Shown: piece by piece, positions 1 through 7,451 of the stretch
How the letters are laid out: each line of letters starts with the position of its first letter
Position numbering within the stretch: the first letter of the stretch is position 1
Source of the DNA: Pseudomonadota bacterium
Lineage (GTDB): Bacteria > Myxococcota_A > UBA796 > SXON01
Direction: 5' to 3'
DNA: 64,000 nucleotides
NCBI GenBank assembly: GCA_030685065.1
Contig: JAUXQH010000090.1
Coordinates: forward strand, 1-64,000
The notes under the pieces: generated by a model
Database searches by the model: none
What the model saw: only the letters and a program-made list of their open reading frames with translations
What the model was told of the DNA's origin: nothing
Translations under genes and position numbers: made by a program

Positions 1-397
1 GGGCGCGCCGCCGCTCGGGGCGGCGCGGTCCGGCGGCGCGTCCGCGTGCCGCCGACCGAGCGGCCCCGCCGCGAAGCCCGCCGGGCACCGGCGCCGCCCC
101 TGGCGGCGGGGCGCCCCGCGAGCACGGAGTTCAGTGGCAGCCCCCAGCCTGTGGCAGCCCGGAGTGAGACAGAGAGACACCACCAACACCGGTGCGACGG
201 ACAGGGACGCCACCCGCCGTCAGGAAACCTACGTAGACGCACCCGGATCGGCCGCGCACCTGGAGCCGGGGTACGCTGTCGTCCACCCGGACCGTCCGAT
301 GTCGTCCCTCGCGATCGTCCTCATCGGATTCGCCATCCTGCGTGCTTGAGCCGGTCTGGCGGCCATGGTACGGGTAGGAACGACGGGTGAGAGTGCG
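1..397. other. no gene recognised
   Basis: No convincing coding region was found here. The reading frames present are Arg/Pro/Ala-rich and lack family motifs. A perfect 7-bp inverted repeat (cgccgcc at 92-98, ggcggcg at 102-108) could fold, but it has no T-tract and inverted repeats are expected by chance in DNA this GC-rich. The downstream part (about 200-397) presumably holds the promoter of the next plus-strand gene; no clear -35/-10 pair is visible. Confidence 0.4.
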
Positions 398-934
398 ATG
401 GCGTCAACAATTCGGTTCGAGGCGACGCTATGCCCGCTCGGCGGCTCGGCGATTCTGCGGTTGCCCGATGATGCGAGCAAGAAGCTGCCGTCCCGCGGGC
501 AGGTGGCAGTCCGTGGACGTATCAATGGCCAGGAGTTCTGGGCAGTGTTGGAGCCGGATGGTCGGCGAGGCCACTGGATGCGGGTCGAAAAGGAGCTGCA
601 ACGGGGTGCGGCCGTCGAGCTGGGCGACACTGCGACGATCGAGATCGAGCCCGCGAAAGACTGGCCCGAACCAGTGTTGCCGCGAGACCTGGAATTCGCT
701 CTGGAATCCGCTCCTCAGAAGATCCGACAACTGTGGGCGGAAATTACGCCGATGGCGCGTTGGGAATGGGTTCGCTGGGTCAATGCCACCAGAAACGCGG
801 ACACGCGCGAGCGCCGCGTCGAAGTGACAATTTCAAAGTTGAACGACGGGAAGCGGAGACCCTGCTGTTTCGACCTCTCCGCCTGCACCGACCCGGACTT
901 GTCAAGGAACGGCAAGCTCGTCGAGCTCACGTGA
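398..934 (+). CDS. DUF1905 / YdeI-OmdA-like protein
   Basis: A 178-residue soluble protein with two small domains known to occur together. Residues about 3-95 look like DUF1905, a small beta-barrel-like domain (FEATLCPLGGSAILRLP near the start, then VRGRINGQEFWAVL). Residues about 100-165 look like the YdeI/OmdA 'bacteriocin-protection' helical domain, with the conserved basic stretch TRERRVEVTISKLNDGKR. The biochemical role of the family is not established; the annotation 'bacteriocin protection' comes from Salmonella OmdA and should not be over-read. The start at 398 was chosen because homology begins directly after it; an in-frame ATG at 365 would add 11 residues with no family similarity. 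The gene stands alone and ends 17 bases before the convergent CotH-like gene. Confidence 0.75.
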   Translation: MASTIRFEATLCPLGGSAILRLPDDASKKLPSRGQVAVRGRINGQEFWAVLEPDGRRGHWMRVEKELQRGAAVELGDTATIEIEPAKDWPEPVLPRDLEFALESAPQKIRQLWAEITPMARWEWVRWVNATRNADTRERRVEVTISKLNDGKRRPCCFDLSACTDPDLSRNGKLVELT

Positions 935-951
935 TCTGAAAACCCCATCCG

Positions 952-2187
952 TCAATGGGCCTCGACGTACGCCCGAATCTGTTCGGGACGCGCCGCGATC
1001 CAATCCTGGAAACAAGTCGACTGCTCGACGAAGGTGTCGTAGCCCCAGGGCCAACGTGGCTCCGCGAGGACGGCGTCGTCGATGCGCGCCGCGGTGGCTG
1101 CCGCGAAGCCCGCGAGATCCTCGGCCTCGATGCGATCGGCCAACGCGAGCAGCTCCACCTTCACGTCAGCCCAACACGTCGGCGAGGCCGCGCACCACGC
1201 TGACACGCCCCCCGCGCGGGACATGACGAACGCGTCGAAGTAGCCCGGTTGGCACGGACGGTCCTCGTCGGGTGGGTAGGCGTAGCTGAAGGTCGAGTCG
1301 GCGCCCCAAGGGAGCAATGTCACGCGGTCGGTCAGCGGGTCGTGGTGGATGTAGTAGTTGTTTCGGTTGAACGTGTAGGAGTCGGGGTGGTTCAGGCCGA
1401 GCTCGAGGGCCTGGTAGCGCACGAGGCGGTCCCAATCCCAGGTGGCGCGGATCGCCGCCTCGTCACCGGAGGCCGCCGCCGCGCAGGCGCGGGTCAAGCC
1501 GCTCGCGTCGAAGTTTTCGCCCGTGTCCTGCAGTTCGTAGCAGGAGCAGTCGAGCGTGAAGTCGCAGCTGCGCCCCATCTCGTAGAGGCCTCCGTTGCTG
1601 CCGGGCCACCACTGGTCCATCAGCCCGTCGTCCATCGCCTCTACGATCGTGTAGAGGCCGAGCGGCTCACCGTTGAGGGACACCGTCGCGTAGCCGGTGC
1701 GCGCGGCCGGGGAGTCCGAGGCGCGCCACATCCGGTAGGCCAGCGTCTCCGCCATCTGCGCGCCGTCCCAATAGTTGCTGTCCAGGGTGAGGCGCTCGAG
1801 GCCGTGGAAGCGCTCCCCGGGCGTGTACTCGTCGAACTTGAGCTTCAGCGCGGGCTTGCCGTCGATCCACTGGTAGGTCGAGTTGCCCTTGAGCCGCACG
1901 CCGATCGGCCCGTAGCGCTCCACCACGCCCGAACCGGCGCGGTGGGCGAGCGCGCCGGGCACGTACGAGAGCGGGTCCGTCGCGAGGGCGGCGAGGGCCG
2001 CCTCGTCGAGCTCGAGCTCCAACACGACGATCCCGGTGTCCGCGAAGAGGAAGGAGGGATCGTCGGGGTCGGGGCGCGTCTCGGCATCGCCGATGGCCTC
2101 GACGGCCTCGTCCACGGGATCGGAGGGGTCGCTCTCCCCGTCGGGGAGCTCGGGTTCCGGGGCGGCGCAGGCGAGCACGAGGAGCAT
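952..2187 (-). CDS. CotH-like lipoprotein (copy 1)
   Basis: A 411-residue predicted lipoprotein of the CotH family. CotH of Bacillus spores is an atypical protein kinase; whether this relative is active is unknown. Family signs are RLKGNSTYQWIDGKPALKL, the FHGLERLTLDSNYWD stretch, an Asn-rich segment FNRNNYYIHHD and LLPWGADSTFSY. In the last motif the usual PWD is PWG, but the second Asp is kept. The chosen start gives MLLVLAC, a lipobox with almost no n-region; an upstream in-frame ATG at 2313 would overlap the divergent CotH-like gene and add Ser/Gly-rich residues. An acidic Asp/Glu/Pro linker follows the Cys. The gene is divergent from copy 2, with 64 bases between the two starts, so both may share a regulatory region. 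Confidence 0.8.
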   Translation of the reverse strand: MLLVLACAAPEPELPDGESDPSDPVDEAVEAIGDAETRPDPDDPSFLFADTGIVVLELELDEAALAALATDPLSYVPGALAHRAGSGVVERYGPIGVRLKGNSTYQWIDGKPALKLKFDEYTPGERFHGLERLTLDSNYWDGAQMAETLAYRMWRASDSPAARTGYATVSLNGEPLGLYTIVEAMDDGLMDQWWPGSNGGLYEMGRSCDFTLDCSCYELQDTGENFDASGLTRACAAAASGDEAAIRATWDWDRLVRYQALELGLNHPDSYTFNRNNYYIHHDPLTDRVTLLPWGADSTFSYAYPPDEDRPCQPGYFDAFVMSRAGGVSAWCAASPTCWADVKVELLALADRIEAEDLAGFAAATAARIDDAVLAEPRWPWGYDTFVEQSTCFQDWIAARPEQIRAYVEAH

Positions 2188-2251
2188 GCGACAGTCTATG
2201 TCGAACCCGGGCTCCGCATGCCCCGCCGAGCGCCCGGTTACGGTAGGTTCG

Positions 2252-3541
2252 ATGCTGCTGCTCCTCGCCTGCGTCGGCCCGAAGGTGCCCCCGCTCCCCG
2301 ATGCCGTGGACACCGGGTACGCCGCGTCCGTCGTCGAGGGAGTCGGAGACGCCCCTCCGCGCCCCTGCCCCGCGCCCGACGACCTCTACACCGACGACTG
2401 CGTCGTCCGGTATGACCTGGAGCTCGCCGAGGAGGACCTCGCGACGATGCGCGCCACCTACGACGCCGCGGTCGCGAGCTGCGCGACCGTCGCGACCGAG
2501 GTGCTGCGCGCCGTCCACCCGGCGACCCTCCGCTACGGCGACCAGACCCTCGCGGTGGGGCTACGGCTCAAGGGCAACCCCTGCACGTTCCTCGCGGGGG
2601 GGAAGATGCAGTTCCGCGTCGACCTCGACCACGTCGACCCCACGTCCGAGTTCCATGGCGTCACGTCGCTGAACCTGGAGTCCGCGAACTACGACCCGAC
2701 CCTGGTGAAGAACGGCCTCGCGCTGGCGGTCTTCCGCGACGTCGACGGGCTCGTGGCCCCCGACGCCAACCATGCCGCCGTGTACATCAACGGCGCCTTC
2801 TACGGCGTGTTCGAGAACGTCGAGCAGATCAACGGCACCTTCCTGGAGAACCACTTCGACGAGCCCGACGGCAATCTCTACTGGTTCATCTGGAATGGCC
2901 ACTTTGGTTCGCTGGAGACGAACACGGACATCGGTGACACCTCCGATTGGGACGCCATGGAGGCGCTGGTGAACGCCACGCCCGGCACCGTGTCTTCCGA
3001 GGAGTTCGGTCCTCGCTTCCGGGAGTTGGTCGACGTCGATCAGCTCCTGCTCGTCTTCGCTGCCGAGGCCGTCGTCCCGCAGACCGACGGCGTCTGGGCC
3101 GGGTCCGCGAATTGTTATCTCTACAACGAGCCAGGGCGCGGCTTCGTGTATCTCCCGTGGGATCTCGACTCGGCGTTCACGCAGCCGCCGGCGGAGCTCT
3201 GCCCCGCTTGCGGCACGCTCCCGGACACCGTCGACGCAGACCCGATCACGTTCATCACCGGCCGGGGCCCCGCGGCGAAGTGGCGCGCGTGGGACCTTCT
3301 CATGGCGATCCCCGAGGAGCGTGCCCGCTATCTCGTCGCGCTCCGGCGCGTGCTCGACGAGGCCTTCGACCCCGCGACCCTCGTGGCGCGCCACGAGGCG
3401 ACGCTCGCGCGCATCGAGCCGTACGTCCAGGACGACCCGTTCGTCGACCGGGCGCTCTACGACGCGGAGAACGCGGAGCTCCTCGCGTTCTACGAGGAGC
3501 GCCGCGCCTTCATGGAAGGGTGGCTCGAGGCCGAGCGGTGA
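2252..3541 (+). CDS. CotH-like lipoprotein (copy 2)
   Basis: A 429-residue predicted lipoprotein of the CotH atypical-kinase family, starting MLLLLACVGPK, again with a minimal lipobox leader. Family signs are LRLKGNPCTFLAGGKMQF, FHGVTSLNLESANYDPT, YINGAFYGVFENVEQI, a NCYLYNEP segment and YLPWDLDSAFTQPP, which keeps both Asp residues of the PWDxD motif that CotH-type proteins use for metal/ATP binding. This makes copy 2 the best candidate of the three CotH-like proteins here for real kinase activity. Paired Cys residues (PCPAPDDLYTDDC; LCPAC) fit an exported, disulfide-bonded protein. It is divergent from copy 1 and convergent with the cytochrome c fusion gene. The start was chosen at the lipobox; the longer frame upstream is antisense to copy 1. 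Confidence 0.82.
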   Translation: MLLLLACVGPKVPPLPDAVDTGYAASVVEGVGDAPPRPCPAPDDLYTDDCVVRYDLELAEEDLATMRATYDAAVASCATVATEVLRAVHPATLRYGDQTLAVGLRLKGNPCTFLAGGKMQFRVDLDHVDPTSEFHGVTSLNLESANYDPTLVKNGLALAVFRDVDGLVAPDANHAAVYINGAFYGVFENVEQINGTFLENHFDEPDGNLYWFIWNGHFGSLETNTDIGDTSDWDAMEALVNATPGTVSSEEFGPRFRELVDVDQLLLVFAAEAVVPQTDGVWAGSANCYLYNEPGRGFVYLPWDLDSAFTQPPAELCPACGTLPDTVDADPITFITGRGPAAKWRAWDLLMAIPEERARYLVALRRVLDEAFDPATLVARHEATLARIEPYVQDDPFVDRALYDAENAELLAFYEERRAFMEGWLEAER

Positions 3542-3544
3542 CCA

Positions 3545-3563
3545 CCCGGCCCACCGCGCCGGG
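3545..3563. terminator. possible bidirectional hairpin between convergent genes
   Basis: A 6-bp GC-only stem (cccggc 3545-3550, gccggg 3558-3563) with a 7-base loop lies in the 39-base gap between two convergent genes. It has no T-tract on either strand, so intrinsic termination is uncertain. Confidence 0.3.
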
Positions 3564-3580
3564 CCGCCATCGTCGCGTGC

Positions 3581-4993
3581 TCAGCGCGTCTGGAGCACGT
3601 CCGCGAGGCGAGTCGGCTCCTCCGTGCGCGCCCCGACGTGCTGGCCGCGTGCGAAGGCGAGCGCCGGCGTGACGCCGGTCTGGAGCGCGCGCACGTCCTC
3701 CAGCGCGCGCACGAGCGCCGGGCGGTCGAGGTCGCGGCCCGCGCGCGCCAGCCCCTCCCCGAGCAGCCGCGTCGCGACCCACGCCCGCGCCTCGGCCGAG
3801 CGCGCCGCCGGCCCGGACCCGACACGCGCCGCACGCTCCGCGAGGGCGCGCGCCTCCGGACGATCGGGGTCCGGGGGCCCGACCGCGAGCGCCACCACGA
3901 CGCGATCGACCACCGTGGCGGGGAGCGCCTCCAGGCCGTGCAGGCCCCCGGGGCCCACGAGCCAGAGCGGGTGTTCACCGGCGGCCTCGCCACGCAGGAT
4001 CGCCGCGCCGGGATCGGGGCCCGACAACACGGCCAGCGTCGCCTCGCCCGCGGGGACCTCCCGGCAGCCGCGCGCGACGGCCCGGGCGACCAGCACGTCG
4101 AGCCAGGGGTCGCCACCCGGGGCGACCGAGATGCGGCAGGCTCCCTCGAGCCGGCGGACCGTCGTGTCCGCCGCGACGCGCGCCACCTCGTCGAGCGGCG
4201 GGAGGAAGTAGAAGACGGGCTCCGCCACGCTGGTGGACGGCGCCGGGGAGGCCGGCGCGAGCACGGGCAGGCCACGCGCGACCGCGTCGGCGAGCACGTC
4301 CGGCTCCGCGCCGGGCCCGGCGGGCCCCACGAGGCAGAGCACCTCGTCCGACAGCTCCGCGAGCGCTTCGCGCGCGGCCGCCACCGTGGGCGCGTCGCGC
4401 ACCTCGAGCCGCACCCGCCGGCCGTAGACGCCACCGGACGCGTTCCAGCCCTCGGTGACCTCGCGGAGCAAGGCAGCGGCGGCCCGCCCCTGCTCGGCGT
4501 GCGGCCCCGAGAGCGGGAGCAGGGTGCCGACGGTGACCGTGTCGCCGCTCACCCCCGGGCCCGCCGCCGCGCTCATCTGCTCGAGCCAGGCCACGAGGTC
4601 CGCCCCCTGCGCGCGGGTCAGGTCGTAGCGTGGCATCACCGGCGAGAGCGCTTCTCCGTCCGCGTCGATGCCCGTGCGCACCGCGCGGAGGAGCGTCGCG
4701 GGCGTGTACCCGGCGTGCCGCGCGCGGCTGCCGGGGCGGGAGAGCACCTCCCAGCGCACCGGCGGGAGCGCCTGGCCGGCCTCCGTCCCGCCGCGGCCGG
4801 ACATGCCGTGGCAGGACGCGCACGGGAAGCGGTCGGAGGGCGCGGTCTGCCCGCCGGCGCCGAGCACGAGCGTGGCCGAGGCCCGACCGTCCTCGTCGAG
4901 CCCGCGCTCGTACAGCAGACGCCCGCGCACGGCGTCGCCCGCCGGCGAGACCGGCGCGGAGAGCACGAAGAGGAGGGCGGCCGCTCGGCGCAT
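3581..4993 (-). CDS. cytochrome c / periplasmic binding protein fusion
   Basis: A 470-residue exported protein. After a short Sec-type signal (MRRAAALLFVLSAPVSPAGD), residues about 20-145 form a c-type cytochrome domain with the haem motif CASCH (Cys58, Cys61, His62) and a likely axial Met120 in SPVMPRYD. Residues about 150-470 resemble the periplasmic-binding-protein fold of branched-chain amino-acid ABC receptors (VGTLLPLSGPHAEQGRAAA, then WNASGGVYGRRVRLEVRD). No ABC permease lies nearby, so the binding domain may sense a ligand or act as a structural partner for electron transfer rather than import. It is the last gene of the multicopper oxidase operon, 2 bases after the SCO1-like gene, so a role as electron acceptor for the oxidase system is a reasonable inference. 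Confidence 0.82.
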   Translation of the reverse strand: MRRAAALLFVLSAPVSPAGDAVRGRLLYERGLDEDGRASATLVLGAGGQTAPSDRFPCASCHGMSGRGGTEAGQALPPVRWEVLSRPGSRARHAGYTPATLLRAVRTGIDADGEALSPVMPRYDLTRAQGADLVAWLEQMSAAAGPGVSGDTVTVGTLLPLSGPHAEQGRAAAALLREVTEGWNASGGVYGRRVRLEVRDAPTVAAAREALAELSDEVLCLVGPAGPGAEPDVLADAVARGLPVLAPASPAPSTSVAEPVFYFLPPLDEVARVAADTTVRRLEGACRISVAPGGDPWLDVLVARAVARGCREVPAGEATLAVLSGPDPGAAILRGEAAGEHPLWLVGPGGLHGLEALPATVVDRVVVALAVGPPDPDRPEARALAERAARVGSGPAARSAEARAWVATRLLGEGLARAGRDLDRPALVRALEDVRALQTGVTPALAFARGQHVGARTEEPTRLADVLQTR

Positions 4994-4995
4994 GG

Positions 4996-5577
4996 CTAGC
5001 GGGCCTCGGCGACGGCGAGGATCTGCGCGACCACCACCGCGGGATCCGAGATGCCGGACGCCCGCGACCACGCGGTCCTCCCCGGCGCGCCGAACAACAG
5101 CACCGGGCTGTGGGCCTCCTTCACCGCGGCGCCGAGGCCGAGCCGATCGACGAGCCGCGCGAGCGCGACGCGATCGCCGGTGAGGAAGCGCCAGCCGGGC
5201 CGCCCGCCATGCTTCGCCGCGAACGCGTGTAGCCGCTCCGGCGTGTCGGTCGTCGGATCCAACGAGAGGCTGACCATCAGGATGTCGGCTCCCAACCGGG
5301 GGCCGAGGCCGTCGGCCACCGCCGACAGCGTCGCCGCCGTCATCGGGCAGATCTGCTCGCAGCTCGTGAAGAAGGCGTTCACCACCACCACCTTGCCCGC
5401 CACGAGCTCGGCGAGCTGGACCTCGTGGCCGTCCTGGTCCACGAGCGTGGCGTCGAGCGCGGCCGTCCCGACGACCTCCGGGCGGGAGCCGGTCCCCGCG
5501 AGTACGCGCTCCGCCTCCGGCTGCGGGGCGCACCCGAGCCACGCGAGCGCGATCGCGCCGATCCACGAGCGCCTCAT
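4996..5577 (-). CDS. SCO1/SenC-family copper chaperone lipoprotein
   Basis: A 193-residue lipoprotein (lipobox Cys16 in LAWLGC) with the thioredoxin-like SCO1/SenC/PrrC fold. The Cu-binding CxxxC motif is complete (Cys73 and Cys77 in TSCEQICPM) and the conserved His is present (His156 in KEAHSP). SCO proteins deliver copper to, or keep reduced, cuproenzyme sites outside the cytoplasm. Its start overlaps the stop of the beta-propeller gene (ATGA), so the two are probably translationally coupled. In this operon the natural client is the giant multicopper oxidase rather than cytochrome c oxidase, for which there are no genes nearby. Confidence 0.9.
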   Translation of the reverse strand: MRRSWIGAIALAWLGCAPQPEAERVLAGTGSRPEVVGTAALDATLVDQDGHEVQLAELVAGKVVVVNAFFTSCEQICPMTAATLSAVADGLGPRLGADILMVSLSLDPTTDTPERLHAFAAKHGGRPGWRFLTGDRVALARLVDRLGLGAAVKEAHSPVLLFGAPGRTAWSRASGISDPAVVVAQILAVAEAR

Positions 5578-7451
5578 TCCGCTTCCTCCTCGACGACCAC
5601 CTGGATGGGGGGCAGGTCTCCGAACCCGACCCCGAGCGTCCGACTCTCGACCAGCGCCCGATAGTCACCGGGCGACGCCGCCCGGATGTCCGCCTCGTAG
5701 CCCCCGTCGCCGGTGGGCCGCGCCAGGAGCCGTCGCTGCCAGTTGGTACCGGGCCGCATCACCAGGATCCGCACGTCGCCGAGGTCGTCCACCGCCTCGC
5801 CGGCGCGGCTGATCCGCACCCGGAGCGTGTCCTCCTCGCCCGGGCGCACCGACACGCGCCCTGGAGTGACGGTGAGGGCGGGCGCCTCCGGCGGAGGCGC
5901 GTCCCCGACGCGCAGCGCGAAGCAGAGCACGGTGCGCGGCGCGTCGAGGAGGACCGGCACCTCGTAGCGCCCCTCGGCGAGGTTCACGCCCACGCGGTGC
6001 ACGCCGGGCGCCACCTCGCGCAACCCGCGGTCCAGCACGACGAGCCCCTCCGCCGGGGTCGGCGAGGAGTTTCCGATCCCCCCGATCGGCGCGTTCATGC
6101 CTTCCTTGTAGTACAGCATCGTGCGGTCCCCGGGGCGCGCGATCAGCACGCCGTCGCCCCCGGGGAGCGGCGTGATGGAGGGCGCGCGCACGTCCGGGCG
6201 CGCCACGGGCGTGCCGGTCGCGATCTGCGCGGCCGAGGCGGGCCCGCCGTCGTAGAGCGGCTGGAGCGCGATCACGGCGACACTCGCGGTGGTCGCGCCG
6301 GTGACGTAGGCGAAGCTGTCCGTGAACACGATCTCGTCGGACCCGCGCGGCGCCTCCACGACGCCGCGGACGCTCCCCGTGGCGGTGTCGATCACGACGA
6401 CGGACGCGTCCGTGGCCGCGAACCCCCAGCGCCCCGAGGGATCCACGCCCAGCGCGGTCACCCCGGCCTCCAGCGCGAGCGCCGCGCGCGGCTGGAGCGT
6501 CCGCGCGTCGACGATCTCCACCCGGCCCGTCTCGTCCGCGACGAGGAACGCTCCCGCGAGGGGGGCCGAGGCGAGCGCGACCGGCGCCGCGTCGAGCGTG
6601 CGCTCGCCGAGCGTCGCGAGCGTGTGGGCGTCGACCGCCCGGACGCCGCGCTCGGTCGCGACGAAGGCGCGGGCCCCGTCGGCGTCGAACACGACCGTCG
6701 GCAGGCGCGAAGCGCCCGTCACGAGCCCCGCGACGCGCTCCTCGAGGGTGTCGATCACGGCCCACCCGGCGCCGTCCTCCGAGGCGGTCCACACCCGCGC
6801 GCCGCCCGGGGCCCGCCAGAGCCGACCGGGCCGGCCGCCGACCGGGAGGTACGTCCGCACGCGGTTGACGAGCGTGTCCAGGATCGCGACCTCGCCCCTC
6901 GACGGGATGGACACCAGCAGGGTGTCGGCGTCGAAGCCCGAGACGGCGTCCGCTGGGCGGCCCGCGAGGGAGACGAGCTCGCGCAGCCGGGTGCGCTGGA
7001 ACGCCAGCAGCGGGTTGACGACGGAGAGCGAGGCGTCGCCGTTGAGCGTGTAGATGTAGTGCTGGTTGAGGCTGGTGGTCGCCTGCGTCGCGAGGCTGCC
7101 CTGCCCGAGCGTCCGCACGCGCTCGGCGCACCCCTCGTCGTCCACCGAGGCGCCGTCTGCCGAGGCGCCCTCCACCGGGATCGCGTGGGACGGGCTCGCC
7201 CACGCGTAGGGGTGCAGTCCGGTCAGCGGCACGCCGCTCGTCGCGTCGGACAGCCGGAGCACGAGGTCCGCCGGCCCGCCCGGCCGCAGGGGGCCCGCGT
7301 GCGGGCGCTCGACGAGCTCGAGGGTGACCCGGACGCCGTCCGCGAGGAGCGTCATCGCGGGGGGCCCGCCCGCCTCGCGCCCGGCGAGCCCCGCTCCCGC
7401 CACGAGCACGAGCGCCGATCCGCCCGCCGCGAGCCACCCGCGCCGGCTCAC
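5574..7451 (-). CDS. Tat-exported YVTN-type beta-propeller protein
   Basis: A 625-residue secreted protein. The GTG start at 7451 overlaps the stop of the upstream oxidase gene as GTGA and puts a twin-arginine signal at the very N-terminus (SRRGWLAAGG, then a hydrophobic stretch), suggesting export of a folded or cofactor-loaded protein. The middle part is a series of YVTN/YncE-like blades (VAILDTLVNRV, WAVIDTLEERV, VEIVDARTLQP, VVVIDTATGSVRGVV). The C-terminal third looks like immunoglobulin-like beta domains (VSVRPGEEDTLRVRISRAG). It lies between the multicopper oxidase and the SCO chaperone and overlaps both by 4 bases. Propellers of this kind accompany copper and haem redox enzymes; binding metal or docking the oxidase is inference. 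Confidence 0.8.
   Translation of the reverse strand: MSRRGWLAAGGSALVLVAGAGLAGREAGGPPAMTLLADGVRVTLELVERPHAGPLRPGGPADLVLRLSDATSGVPLTGLHPYAWASPSHAIPVEGASADGASVDDEGCAERVRTLGQGSLATQATTSLNQHYIYTLNGDASLSVVNPLLAFQRTRLRELVSLAGRPADAVSGFDADTLLVSIPSRGEVAILDTLVNRVRTYLPVGGRPGRLWRAPGGARVWTASEDGAGWAVIDTLEERVAGLVTGASRLPTVVFDADGARAFVATERGVRAVDAHTLATLGERTLDAAPVALASAPLAGAFLVADETGRVEIVDARTLQPRAALALEAGVTALGVDPSGRWGFAATDASVVVIDTATGSVRGVVEAPRGSDEIVFTDSFAYVTGATTASVAVIALQPLYDGGPASAAQIATGTPVARPDVRAPSITPLPGGDGVLIARPGDRTMLYYKEGMNAPIGGIGNSSPTPAEGLVVLDRGLREVAPGVHRVGVNLAEGRYEVPVLLDAPRTVLCFALRVGDAPPPEAPALTVTPGRVSVRPGEEDTLRVRISRAGEAVDDLGDVRILVMRPGTNWQRRLLARPTGDGGYEADIRAASPGDYRALVESRTLGVGFGDLPPIQVVVEEEAE

Noticed and set aside
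92-108. Perfect GC hairpin near the left edge
   Set aside because: No T-tract and no gene end next to it is visible in the window; hairpins of this size are common by chance at this base composition.
3581-5668. One long minus-strand frame combining the cytochrome c fusion and the region of the SCO1-like gene
   Set aside because: The part upstream of 4993 is out of frame with the SCO1-like gene, which has complete family motifs; the cytochrome protein starts with its own signal peptide at 4993.
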